Under the pieces are notes generated by a model. It did not search any database. It was not told where the DNA came from and was given only the letters and a program-made list of their open reading frames with translations. The position numbers and the translations under genes were made by a program. From Caballeronia sp. SBC1 (GTDB lineage: Bacteria; Pseudomonadota; Gammaproteobacteria; Burkholderiales; Burkholderiaceae), in contig NZ_CP049158.1 of NCBI RefSeq assembly GCF_011493005.1, forward strand, positions 1,612,001 to 1,676,000: DNA of 64,000 nucleotides, read 5' to 3'. This document shows, piece after piece, positions 1-8,652 of the stretch (positions are counted from its first letter, which is position 1; the number at the start of each line of letters is the position of its first letter).

Positions 1-49
1 ATAGGGGCCGGGCAACATGTGTGTTGCCCTTACCCTTGTGATGATCCGC

Positions 50-1591
50 TCAGCTCTTGACCGACGCCTCGAGCGCATCGAACTTTTCTCGCACAAACAC
101 GGCCCGCTCCTCGCCCTTCAGCGTCTCGCTTTCCGTCAGAATCGCGACGATGCGCTTCGTCACATTGCGGCGGTTCGCCACCTCCTGTTCGACAGTCTCG
201 CCTTCCGGGATATCGAACACATTGCCAGAGCAATAACTATTCGGCGCGCCCGCGTTGGCACGGAACCATTGAGCAAAGTTATCCGCCGACGCCGCCGGGT
301 TCGTACCGCGTACCGCATCACGCAGCATCTTGCGGAACAGGAACAAGCCGGCGTCGAACTTCGTCGGATTCTCTAGCGCATGCACAGCGATCGGCCGCTG
401 ACTGATGATGGCTTCGTAATCGCCCGGCGCGTATTGAGCGTCCTTGTAGTTCTCCCGCTCGCGATGGTTCGGCGGGATGGGCGGCAAGTCCTCCAGCTTG
501 TATTTTCCGAAGCGCTCGGGACGACGCATGGCCACTTGTCCTTCAAGGAAGTCGATCGACTCGTACCCCACCAGCGATTTATCGCAGATGCCGCGCGTAT
601 CAATGCCCGGCCCCATCACGCGCCAGCCGATCATCTTGCTGTTTTCATCGTCAACAGGAACGGTCCAGCGAATGATGTGGAAGCGGCTGAACAGCTTCTT
701 CTTCGAACCGTCTTCCGAGGTATAAGCGTGCAGGCTCAGATTAGGCAGGACCTGATGCTGGACGCGCACGAACAGCCTGTCTTTATCGACCCGACGCGCC
801 CCCGCGCAGGCGAGACTGCGCCCTTGCTGCACGGGCACGAAATGCATGTCGGGTGCGACCTCCATGGACTTCGCGCCGACTTCGTCGAACGTCGTGCCCT
901 GGTACTTGCCGTTCACCACGTTCTTGCCTGCGTGAAGCGCGGTCGGATGGTAATTATCCGCGGCGTTGTCCTGGACTTGCAGCCAGTTGCAATGCTGGAA
1001 GTTGCTGTACGCCACGAGTTCATCACCGGGCGCGACGGTAAAGTCTCCCTCCCATTCCGGGAACGGCGGCTCCTTGTCGGGTGGCCCCATGTAAGCAAAC
1101 ACCAGGCCGTTACGCTCGACGGCCTTGTACGCGCCCTGCTGGATCGAACACGCGTATTTCTCGGCTTCCTTTTCTTCGCCATTTGGAAACGGCACGTGAA
1201 GGCAGGTACCGTCCACATCAAAAACCATACCGTGATAGCAGCACTTGATGCCGTGCTCCTGGATCGCACCATATTCCAGCGATGCCCCGCGATGAACGCA
1301 ATGCGCATGCAGCACGCCCACACGACCGCTGCCGTCGCGAAACGCGACCAGCTCTTCACACAGGATCTTCAGGTAACGCGGGGTATCGGTGAGTTCGATC
1401 GACATGCATACGGGATGCCAGAACGCCCGCATGTATTCACCCATCGGCGTGCCAGGACCTGTCTCGGTCAATTCCGGATCGTGACCCGGAACCTTGTTGG
1501 TGTAATAACCGCCAAACGGCACAAGTTTCTTCTGTACCACGCCGCCACCGCCGCTTTTCTGACCTTCTGCTTTGTCTGACTTGATGTTCAT
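50..1591 (-). CDS. Rieske non-heme iron aromatic ring-hydroxylating oxygenase, alpha subunit
   Basis: 513 aa. The terminal oxygenase of a ring-hydroxylating or O-demethylating system, which inserts oxygen into an aromatic substrate using electrons from a separate reductase. Seen: Rieske [2Fe-2S] ligands C98-x-H100 and C117-x2-H120, followed by the mononuclear iron site D208, D212, H215, H220. The length fits the phthalate dioxygenase/phenoxybenzoate-type alpha-only oxygenases. The ATG is preceded by an AGAGGAT ribosome site. A GntR gene is divergent from it and an MFS carrier lies beyond. No reductase or ferredoxin is visible here; it may lie left of the window. The aromatic substrate cannot be told from sequence. 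Confidence 0.9.
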   Translation of the reverse strand: MNIKSDKAEGQKSGGGGVVQKKLVPFGGYYTNKVPGHDPELTETGPGTPMGEYMRAFWHPVCMSIELTDTPRYLKILCEELVAFRDGSGRVGVLHAHCVHRGASLEYGAIQEHGIKCCYHGMVFDVDGTCLHVPFPNGEEKEAEKYACSIQQGAYKAVERNGLVFAYMGPPDKEPPFPEWEGDFTVAPGDELVAYSNFQHCNWLQVQDNAADNYHPTALHAGKNVVNGKYQGTTFDEVGAKSMEVAPDMHFVPVQQGRSLACAGARRVDKDRLFVRVQHQVLPNLSLHAYTSEDGSKKKLFSRFHIIRWTVPVDDENSKMIGWRVMGPGIDTRGICDKSLVGYESIDFLEGQVAMRRPERFGKYKLEDLPPIPPNHRERENYKDAQYAPGDYEAIISQRPIAVHALENPTKFDAGLFLFRKMLRDAVRGTNPAASADNFAQWFRANAGAPNSYCSGNVFDIPEGETVEQEVANRRNVTKRIVAILTESETLKGEERAVFVREKFDALEASVKS

Positions 1592-1682
1592 GGGGATCCT
1601 CTGCTGGGTTTATCCATCGTGCGGAGCCGGGTTGTCGTCCGCCTCTCTTATCTTCATGCTTTAGATTCTGAACTCCGAACTC

Positions 1683-1690
1683 TGTATACA
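1683..1690. promoter_or_regulatory. Candidate GntR operator TGTATACA
   Basis: A perfect 8-base palindrome in the divergent gap between the Rieske oxygenase and the GntR/FCD gene. FCD-type GntR regulators (VanR and relatives) commonly bind TGTATACA-like palindromes, so the adjacent GntR is the likely ligand. The assignment is inferred from position and consensus. Confidence 0.5.
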
Positions 1691-1835
1691 AAGATACGAT
1701 TCGAAGTACCGCGCTGTCTCTACAGGTAAACGCTTGGTGCCCTCCGTTTCACGCTATCCGGTCAATCCGTTTGACGCTGTCCAGCGCCAGCCTGTAACCT
1801 GTTGAACTCAGTATCCAAACTTACCGAGAGCCATC

Positions 1836-2528
1836 ATGGTCGCCAAACTTCTGAAGCTTCAGGCCCGTACAGACTATGTTGATGAAGTCTATAAAGTGCT
1901 GCTCGACGCCATCAGCGAAGGATCGCTCGCACCGGGAACCCGTATCACGCAGGAAGAAATTGCCGACCAGCTTGCTGTGTCCCGGTCGCCCGTTTTGCAG
2001 GCGCTGCGCCTGCTCAAGAAAGACGGGCTCGTACAGGACGCACCGGGACGCGGACTTCTTGTCACCCCGCTCGACCCCACCTGGATCGCCCATCTTTACG
2101 AGATCCGCGGCGCGCTCGATTCTCTCGCCGCGAGTCTTGCAGCGCAACGCGGCGCAAAGCTCGACAAAGCATTGATCACGCAAGGGCGCCGTGCGTCGAA
2201 GGGTGACGACGTTAAAGCCATGATCGACGCGGACTGGGCTTTTCATTCTGCCATCTACCTTGCATCGGGCAATCCGTTGATTGTGGAAACCGCGCATCTT
2301 CACTGGGTTCATCTGCGCCGTGTGATGGGCGCCGTGCTGCAATCGTCGGCTCAACGCAAATCCATCTGGGACGAACACGCAGCGATTGCCGAGGCTATCG
2401 CCGCGGGCGACGCGCGACGCGCAGCCGAGCTCACCGACTTGCACACCAGCCGCGCCCGCGAGAACCTGGTACGACGCCTGGGTGAAGTGCTGGGAGACGA
2501 ACGCGAAGACGCGGCGCACTTGCCTTGA
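1836..2528 (+). CDS. GntR family transcriptional regulator, FCD domain
   Basis: 230 aa. N-terminal winged helix (about residues 12-75, with the core ADQLAVSRSPVLQAL and the wing GRGLLV) followed by an all-helical FCD effector domain (about 90-220) carrying the usual D/H metal positions (DADWAFHSAIY, HLHWVHLRR). It is divergent from the Rieske oxygenase with a TGTATACA palindrome in between, and convergent with the MFS gene. It probably represses the oxygenase until an aromatic acid or its breakdown product binds. The ATG follows a GAGAG site. Confidence 0.9.
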   Translation: MVAKLLKLQARTDYVDEVYKVLLDAISEGSLAPGTRITQEEIADQLAVSRSPVLQALRLLKKDGLVQDAPGRGLLVTPLDPTWIAHLYEIRGALDSLAASLAAQRGAKLDKALITQGRRASKGDDVKAMIDADWAFHSAIYLASGNPLIVETAHLHWVHLRRVMGAVLQSSAQRKSIWDEHAAIAEAIAAGDARRAAELTDLHTSRARENLVRRLGEVLGDEREDAAHLP

Positions 2529-2550
2529 GCAACTTCTCTTATGTGCTGTA

Positions 2551-3912
2551 TCAAGCACGTGTCTGCACGCCGCTTTCCATTACGTGCTCAGTGCCCTTCA
2601 TCGCTTCACGCTTGCGGCTGTTCACGAGTTTGGCGGGCACCGTGAATACGAGCGCGCTGCCAATGATCAAGCTCACCGCAAGCCCGAGCACGCCGTTTCC
2701 TGTCGATCCCGTCGCGGTCTGGATCAACCCGATCACATAGGGGCTGACCACGCCCGAGATGCTGCCTACCGAGTTGGCAACAGCCAGCCCGGCCGCTGCG
2801 GCCGCACCGCCAAGAATAGCCGGGGGCAGAACCCAGAACTGTGAGATCGTGGTCATCACGCCCATCGTGCCGAAGGTCAACGCAATCATTGCAATCGGCG
2901 TGGAATGCGCATACGAAACGCTGAAGTACAGACCCACCGCGCCCACAATACCCGGCAACGCAAGATGCCAGCGCCGCTCGCCGCGAGCATCCGAACTATG
3001 GCTGACGAGCACCATGGTGACGGCCGCCGCAGCATAGGGAATCGCGCTCAGCAATCCAATATCCAGCGGATCGGCCACGCCACTCGCCTTGATCAGCGTA
3101 GGCAGCCAGAAGCTCACGCCGTACAGGCCCATCGTGAAGAAGAAATAGATAAGGCTGAGCAGCAAGACCTTCGGATGCATGAGACCGTCTTTCACGGAAT
3201 GCAGTACGTGAGCCGAACGTTCCTCGACCAATGCGCTTTCGAGGAAGGCTCGTTGAGGTGCGGAAAGCCACTTGGCGTCGCTGACTTTGTCGTCGAGATA
3301 GACCAGCGCGATCAGCCCGAGGATCGCGGTCGGAATGCCTTCGAGCACGAACAGCCATTGCCATCCGGCAAGCCCATGCGCGCCGCCCATGTGGTTCATG
3401 ATCCAGCCGGACAGCGGGCCGCCGACCACCCCCGACATGGGAATGCCTGTCATGAACAACGCGGTCACCTTGCTGCGCCGCGACGAAGGGAACCAGTACG
3501 TGAGATAGAACAGGATTGCAGGAATGAAACCCGCCTCCGCCACGCCGAGCAGGAAGCGCATGATGTAGAAGCTCGTTGGCGTTGTGACGAACATCATGCC
3601 GGCGGAAATGATGCCCCACGTGATCATGATCCGTGCGATCCAGCGCCGCGCACCCACCTTCAACAACAGCAAGTTGCTGGGCACTTCGAACAGAAGATAG
3701 CCAACGAAAAACACGCCCGCACCAGCGCCATACACGGCATCGCTGAAATCAAGGTCCTTGAGCATTTGGAGCTTTGCAAATGCCACGTTGATGCGGTCCA
3801 GATAAGCGCACAAATAACATAGGAACAGGAACGGCAATAGTCGCCACGTGATCTTGGAAAACGTGGATGCTTCGTCGCGTTTGCTCAATGCGGCCGGACT
3901 AGCGGGATTCAT
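2551..3912 (-). CDS. MFS transporter, anion:cation symporter (ACS) type
   Basis: 453 aa, twelve predicted membrane segments. The N-terminal half carries the LDRINVAFA motif and an RWIARIMITWG stretch typical of the ACS branch (phthalate, tartrate, 4-hydroxyphenylacetate and hexuronate carriers). It probably imports the organic acid used by the neighbouring oxygenase or aldolase. The start is supported by AGGAGA eight bases upstream. A short sequence, CTTTTATCCGACCCC, lies directly before that ribosome site and recurs upstream of the porin at 12.7 kb. The class II aldolase upstream has the same orientation but is separated by about 120 bases, so co-transcription is possible. Confidence 0.9.
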   Translation of the reverse strand: MNPASPAALSKRDEASTFSKITWRLLPFLFLCYLCAYLDRINVAFAKLQMLKDLDFSDAVYGAGAGVFFVGYLLFEVPSNLLLLKVGARRWIARIMITWGIISAGMMFVTTPTSFYIMRFLLGVAEAGFIPAILFYLTYWFPSSRRSKVTALFMTGIPMSGVVGGPLSGWIMNHMGGAHGLAGWQWLFVLEGIPTAILGLIALVYLDDKVSDAKWLSAPQRAFLESALVEERSAHVLHSVKDGLMHPKVLLLSLIYFFFTMGLYGVSFWLPTLIKASGVADPLDIGLLSAIPYAAAAVTMVLVSHSSDARGERRWHLALPGIVGAVGLYFSVSYAHSTPIAMIALTFGTMGVMTTISQFWVLPPAILGGAAAAAGLAVANSVGSISGVVSPYVIGLIQTATGSTGNGVLGLAVSLIIGSALVFTVPAKLVNSRKREAMKGTEHVMESGVQTRA

Positions 3913-3924
3913 GTATTGTCTCCT

Positions 3925-3939
3925 GGGGTCGGATAAAAG
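3925..3939 (-). repeat. Shared 15-base element before the MFS gene
   Basis: GGGGTCGGATAAAAG on the plus strand (CTTTTATCCGACCCC when read with the gene) abuts the ribosome site of the MFS gene. An identical 15-mer lies at 12764-12778 upstream of the porin, with similar flanks (GGGAC/TGCC/GGCC). Function unknown. Confidence 0.6.
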
Positions 3940-4030
3940 CGGGACGCCGCCCCGCTCGTGACGGTGGCCGTGTCGTCCCTGCTTAAAGCGAAATGCGTCT
4001 TGTGTGCGCAGCGTTCAACGCATGGCGTGA

Positions 4031-4882
4031 TCAGTCAAACATGTCGGGCTGCCTGGCAACGAGGTCATTCCAGATCGTCTGGAAATGCAGCCAGCCGATG
4101 TATTCGCTCCCCACATGCTCGCGGCTATATCGTGCGCGGTCCGGCGTGACGAGCTTCGGCACAATGCCGGTTGCGTCAATCAACAATTGCTGATGGCAGC
4201 AACGTTCCAGCGCGATAAACCAGAATGCTGCCGACTCTATGCTGTGACGGCTCGCCGTCAGCAAGCCGTGATTCTGGTGAATGGCAGCTTTCACGCCCTT
4301 GAACGCATTCGCGACTTTGTGGCCCGCCTTCACTTCCACCGCGACCTGTCCGGCTTCATCGCCGATCACTACATGGTCTTCGAAAAATGCGGCGGCATCC
4401 TGCGTGATCGGCTCGAGCTTTTTGCCGAGCGCCGCGAATGCCGTGCCGTATACCGTGTGCGCATGGCACATCGCCACAATGTCCTGATGCATTTCGTGAA
4501 CGGCTGCGTGCAACACAAAACCCGCCCGATTGATCGCATGATTGCCTTCGACCACACGGCCTTCATGATCCGCGCAAATCAGGTTGGACACCTTCACTTG
4601 CGAGAAGTGAATAGCCATCGGATTCGTCCAGTACAAGCCGGGGTTTTCCGGATCGCGCACGGTCAGGTGACCGGCAAAACCATAATCGAAGCCCTGTTGC
4701 GCGAACGCCCTGCACGCTCCGGCCAGGCGTTCCTTCAAGTGCTGCCGATGCGCCGCGGGGTTCGCGAACGTCGGCAATTCTGGAAAGATCAGCCCGTCTT
4801 GCTCCGGCTGATAAATCGATACCTTGCCATCCTTCACCAGCTTTACCGATGCGTCGGGACGCGCTTCCATGACAGCCGTCAT
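4031..4882 (-). CDS. Class II aldolase/adducin family protein
   Basis: 283 aa. A fuculose-1-phosphate aldolase/adducin fold enzyme. The zinc ligands are visible as the HAH pair in MCHAHTVYG (mid-protein) and the later histidine in IHQNHGLL. Family members cleave retro-aldol bonds or decarboxylate hydroxy acids. The Rieske oxygenase and MFS carrier nearby suggest it acts on a hydroxyacid from ring cleavage, but the substrate is open. It is divergent from a LysR gene across 147 bases that contain a perfect inverted repeat. AGGAGAT lies before the ATG. Confidence 0.88.
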   Translation of the reverse strand: MTAVMEARPDASVKLVKDGKVSIYQPEQDGLIFPELPTFANPAAHRQHLKERLAGACRAFAQQGFDYGFAGHLTVRDPENPGLYWTNPMAIHFSQVKVSNLICADHEGRVVEGNHAINRAGFVLHAAVHEMHQDIVAMCHAHTVYGTAFAALGKKLEPITQDAAAFFEDHVVIGDEAGQVAVEVKAGHKVANAFKGVKAAIHQNHGLLTASRHSIESAAFWFIALERCCHQQLLIDATGIVPKLVTPDRARYSREHVGSEYIGWLHFQTIWNDLVARQPDMFD

Positions 4883-4962
4883 TTGTTTATCTCCTGTAGA
4901 TCAAGTGGGATTGTTTCCAGGGCTTCATGGTCGTCCGCTTGACCCTCATTGACAAACGATGA

Positions 4963-4984
4963 CTGTTCATAGAAAGATGAACAG
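4963..4984. promoter_or_regulatory. Inverted repeat, likely LysR operator
   Basis: Perfect 8-base arms CTGTTCAT and ATGAACAG separated by six bases, in the divergent gap between the class II aldolase and the LysR gene. Size, symmetry and place fit a LysR recognition site controlling both genes. Inferred. Confidence 0.55.
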
Positions 4985-5029
4985 GATTCATGCATCGACA
5001 AAAAACATTCCAACGGAGACGGCAAGCGC

Positions 5030-5947
5030 ATGCGACGGATACCGAATTTCGTGCTGCTGCGCGCTTTCGAAGCGGCTGCGCGACTTGAAAGCTTCACGCT
5101 GGCCGCGGAGGAGTTGCATCTGTCGCAGTCCGCGATCAGTCATCAGGTCAAGGAACTGGAGGCCTATTTCGGCTTGCCTTTATTTCATCGACGCAACCGG
5201 CGCGTTGAGACCACGGCTGAAGGCAGAAGGCTTTTCGACAGCCTAGGGCGCGTATTCGACGTAATCGAGGCCGCATGCAGCGAGGTCGCTTTATCACCCC
5301 AGGCGCAGGTGCTGGCCGTTCATTGCGCACCGAGTCTTGCGGTGAAATGGCTGGGTCCGCGCCTGCCTAAATTCATGCAGGCACATCCCGACATCACGAT
5401 CCGGCTTTCATCGGGCGCAGAACCGATCGATCTTACGCGCATGCATGAAGTCGATATCGCCATCTCTTATGGCATGGCCGTCGAGCGTCCCGGCCTGCGT
5501 GTGTATCCGCTCGGCGCCGAGCGGATCGTGCCAATGTGCTCGCCCGGCATGTTGCGCGAAGGGGTTTCTCTCGAGCAGCAGATTGTCGACTTCACCCTGA
5601 TCGATTCGCAACTCAGCCGCGTGACATGGCGTGACTGGTTCACGCTGAATGGACTGGACTTTCCGAACAAGCCTCGTCCTTCGTTTGATCGCGGCGCGCT
5701 GGCCATATCCGCCGCGGTCGACGGCATGGGTATTGCGCTGGAAACCACGCGTCTGGCCGAACGCGAATTCGCGCGCGGCGAACTGGTCGAGTTCGGTGAA
5801 GGGCACTTCAAACCCTTCATGCGCGAGACCCACTTCCTGTCGTACCGGACGAACGAACGCAACCTCGACAAGGTGAAGTTGTTCAGGCTCTGGCTCGCCG
5901 ACATAGCGGGAATGACCGCAGAGTGGCAAGCCGACGCCGCGTTGTAA
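5030..5947 (+). CDS. LysR family transcriptional regulator, GcvA-like
   Basis: 305 aa. N-terminal winged helix (residues 4-63, with FTLAAEELHLSQSAISHQVKELE) and a C-terminal substrate-binding domain of the periplasmic-binding fold. The opening RRIPNFVLLRAFEAAARLESFT is typical of the GcvA/AmpR branch. It is divergent from the class II aldolase gene and the intergenic inverted repeat is the probable binding site. It likely activates the aldolase (and perhaps the MFS gene) in response to an acid intermediate. It is not an operon partner of the aconitase gene, which begins after an AT-rich palindrome. Confidence 0.9.
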   Translation: MRRIPNFVLLRAFEAAARLESFTLAAEELHLSQSAISHQVKELEAYFGLPLFHRRNRRVETTAEGRRLFDSLGRVFDVIEAACSEVALSPQAQVLAVHCAPSLAVKWLGPRLPKFMQAHPDITIRLSSGAEPIDLTRMHEVDIAISYGMAVERPGLRVYPLGAERIVPMCSPGMLREGVSLEQQIVDFTLIDSQLSRVTWRDWFTLNGLDFPNKPRPSFDRGALAISAAVDGMGIALETTRLAEREFARGELVEFGEGHFKPFMRETHFLSYRTNERNLDKVKLFRLWLADIAGMTAEWQADAAL

Positions 5948-5970
5948 ACACATCCCGCTACGAGTCAACA

Positions 5971-5996
5971 TTGCATTTTAAATTATAAAAATGCAA
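5971..5996. promoter_or_regulatory. AT-rich inverted repeat upstream of the aconitase gene
   Basis: Perfect 9-base arms TTGCATTTT and AAAATGCAA separated by eight AT-rich bases, ending ten bases before the aconitase start codon. It probably overlaps the promoter or transcript start. The likely binder is the GntR protein encoded at the end of this operon, giving autoregulation. Inferred. Confidence 0.5.
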
Positions 5997-6006
5997 AATA
6001 TGACGG

Positions 6007-8652
6007 ATGGAAAATACTCGCGATTTCAATTCCGAAGCGCGGCTGACGGTCGGCAATGCGTCGCTGCGGTTTGTCGACTTGCCGGGCATGTTCGGTGAAA
6101 CGCTCTACCGTCTGCCCGTCGTGCTGCGCCTGTTGCTCGAGAACGTGATTCGAAATACGGATGGCGACGAGCGCGGGCTTGCGGTCGAAGGCATCATCGA
6201 ATGGCTGGAACATGGCACCAGCGAAGTCGAAATCGCTTTCCAGCCGGACCGCGTGCTGATGCACGATACGACAAGTACGCCGGCGCTCGTTGACATTGCC
6301 GCCATGCGCGACGCGTTGGCCGAAGCCGGTGCGGACCCGGGCGCGCTCAACCCCGTTCTTCCAGTCGATGCATCGGTCGATCACTCCCTGGCAGTCGAGT
6401 ATTTCGGCCGGCCTGACGCCGCGCCAATGAATCTGCAGCAGGAACTTCGCCGAAACGCGGAGCGCTACCGCTTTCTTCGCTGGGCGTCGCGGGCATTGAC
6501 CGGAGTGCGCATCCATCCCCCCGGCACGGGGATCATGCACACCATCAACCTTGAGCAACTGGCGACCGTCGTATCGGTCCAGGAACGCGACGGCGAGCGT
6601 TGGGCTGTGCCAGACACCCTGATCGGCACGGACAGCCACACGCCCATGATTAACGGTATTGGCGTGCTGGGTTGGGGCGTGGGTGGCCTGGAAGCGCAGA
6701 CCGTGATGTTCGGCATGCCTGTCATGCAGCGCATCCCGGACGTGGTCGGCGTGCGCCTGACCGGTGCGCTCGAGCCCGGCGTGCTTGCCACCGACCTTGC
6801 GTTGACGGTGACGCAACGGTTGCGGGAGATTGGCGTTGCTGGCGAATTCGTCGAGTTCCTTGGTCCGGGCGTTGCCACGTTAACGGCGGGTGAACGCTCG
6901 GTGGTGGCGAACATGGCGCCGGAATACGGCGCTTCCACAGGCTTTTTCCCCGTCGACCACACCACTCTGGATTACTTGCGCACGACCAATCGCAACGCGG
7001 CTGCAATCGCGCTCGTCGAAGTGTTCAGCAAGCGGGCGGGCCTATGGTTCGATCCTGCAGCCGAGCCGGTTTTCACGCGCACCATCGAGATCGACCTGAG
7101 CGCGATACGCATGCATGTTGCCGGTCCGCGACGCCCTCAGGATCTGCTCGATTACTCGGCTACATCCGCGGCACTCGATACGCTTGCGTTCACACCGCAA
7201 GCACACGCGCCCGGCATGCCGAAGCACCCTGTCGCAATCGCGGCCATCACGAGTTGCACGAACACGTCGGACCCCGCCTTGCTGATCGCCGCCGGCCTCG
7301 TGGCCCGCAAAGCGCGCAAGCTGGGCTTGACGGTGCCGGGCTGGATCAAGACATCGCTTGGGCCCGGCTCGCCCGCAGCAGCGTTGTATCTGGAGCGTGC
7401 CGGGCTCATCGACGATCTGTCGGCGCTGGGTTTCGATATAGTGGGTTATGGCTGCACCACGTGCATTGGCAACTCCGGCCAGCTCACCGAACCCGTAAAA
7501 GCCGCACTAGCAGCCAAGGCAATTTATCCAGTCGCCATGTTGTCCGGGAACCGGAATTTTCCCGGCCGCATTCATCCCGACCTTGATCTCGGCTTCATCA
7601 TGTCGCCGCCGCTGGTCGTCGCATTTGCGCTGTCAGGCGATGCGCAAGCCGATCTGAAACACTACCCTGTGCAGATCGCGCCAGATGGCACACCGGTCTT
7701 CCTGAGCGATTTGTGGCCTACGCGAGAAGAGGTCGCCACGTTTCTTGAACAGGCGGCGGACCCGGCCGACTATCCGCGCGCGTTCGCGATCGCCAGCGAG
7801 AATCCCGCGTGGCATGGCATTGATGCACCTGCCGCCTCGCAGTTCCCGTGGGACTCACAGTCGAATGCGTTAAGACGTCCGCCGTTCGCGGCCGTGACCG
7901 AAGGTACGCAGCTGGGAACGTACAGCGCCTACCCATTGCTCGTACTCGGCGACGACATCACGACCGACCATATCTCGCCCGCCAGCGCCATACCGAAGGA
8001 CAGCTTCGTCGCGGACTTCCTTGTTGCCCGAGGCGATGACCGCGACGACCTGAACGTTTTCGCATCGCGTCGCGGCAACTGGGAAGTCATGATCCGCGCG
8101 GCGTTCTACAACAAGTCTCTCGTCAACCTCTTGCACCCTGGCGCGCCGGTCGCTCATACGCTGCACGTTCCGAGCGGTGACATCAAGCCGATTCACGAAG
8201 TCGCTGCGCAGTATCGCGCGCAAGGCGACGCTGTCGTGCTCATCGCAGGCGAACGGTATGGCACGGGTTCTTCTCGCGACTGGGCGGCAAAGGGCCAGCG
8301 CCTGCTTGGAATTCGCACCGTGCTGGCGGTAAGCTTTGAACGGATTCACCGGTCGAACCTGATCGGCATGGGCATCTTGCCGCTTCGATGGCCAACAGGC
8401 ATCAGCCCCGTTACGCTGAACATCCAGCCCGGTGACAAGGTGGAAGTGAACGCGCCGCCCGAGACGGTCACGCCGCGTTGCAAGGTCGACGTAAAGATTG
8501 TACGGGCGGACGCTCGCGTTGAATCATACGAGGCGACGGCAGCTGTTGAAACGCAACTGGAAATCGCGTTGCTGCGCTGTGGCGGCGTCATTCCGCTTAT
8601 TTTGCAGAAGACCCTGGCCGCTCAAGGTGAAAAAGAGAAGCATGAACGATAG
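6007..8652 (+). CDS. acnA: Aconitate hydratase, AcnA/IRP1 type
   Basis: 881 aa, full length for AcnA. Interconverts citrate and isocitrate, or hydrates a related tricarboxylate. The [4Fe-4S] ligands are C417 (ITSCTN), C483 and C486 (GYGCTTCIGN). The C-terminal swivel domain has the GTGSSRDWAAKG active-site loop. An in-frame TGA at 6001 fixes the start near ATG 6007, although the ribosome site is weak. It overlaps the GntR gene downstream by eleven bases. AcnD (2-methylcitrate dehydratase) is an alternative, but no prpC or prpF lies nearby. A specialised aconitase paralogue with its own regulator is more likely than the main TCA enzyme. Confidence 0.85.
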   Translation: MENTRDFNSEARLTVGNASLRFVDLPGMFGETLYRLPVVLRLLLENVIRNTDGDERGLAVEGIIEWLEHGTSEVEIAFQPDRVLMHDTTSTPALVDIAAMRDALAEAGADPGALNPVLPVDASVDHSLAVEYFGRPDAAPMNLQQELRRNAERYRFLRWASRALTGVRIHPPGTGIMHTINLEQLATVVSVQERDGERWAVPDTLIGTDSHTPMINGIGVLGWGVGGLEAQTVMFGMPVMQRIPDVVGVRLTGALEPGVLATDLALTVTQRLREIGVAGEFVEFLGPGVATLTAGERSVVANMAPEYGASTGFFPVDHTTLDYLRTTNRNAAAIALVEVFSKRAGLWFDPAAEPVFTRTIEIDLSAIRMHVAGPRRPQDLLDYSATSAALDTLAFTPQAHAPGMPKHPVAIAAITSCTNTSDPALLIAAGLVARKARKLGLTVPGWIKTSLGPGSPAAALYLERAGLIDDLSALGFDIVGYGCTTCIGNSGQLTEPVKAALAAKAIYPVAMLSGNRNFPGRIHPDLDLGFIMSPPLVVAFALSGDAQADLKHYPVQIAPDGTPVFLSDLWPTREEVATFLEQAADPADYPRAFAIASENPAWHGIDAPAASQFPWDSQSNALRRPPFAAVTEGTQLGTYSAYPLLVLGDDITTDHISPASAIPKDSFVADFLVARGDDRDDLNVFASRRGNWEVMIRAAFYNKSLVNLLHPGAPVAHTLHVPSGDIKPIHEVAAQYRAQGDAVVLIAGERYGTGSSRDWAAKGQRLLGIRTVLAVSFERIHRSNLIGMGILPLRWPTGISPVTLNIQPGDKVEVNAPPETVTPRCKVDVKIVRADARVESYEATAAVETQLEIALLRCGGVIPLILQKTLAAQGEKEKHER

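Noticed and set aside
380..1579. Long open frame opposite the Rieske oxygenase
   Set aside because: Antisense to a gene with intact Rieske and iron-site motifs; product has no family resemblance.
2905..3822. Long open frame opposite the MFS gene
   Set aside because: Antisense shadow of a clear twelve-helix carrier; composition is His/Arg/Gln-rich with no motif.
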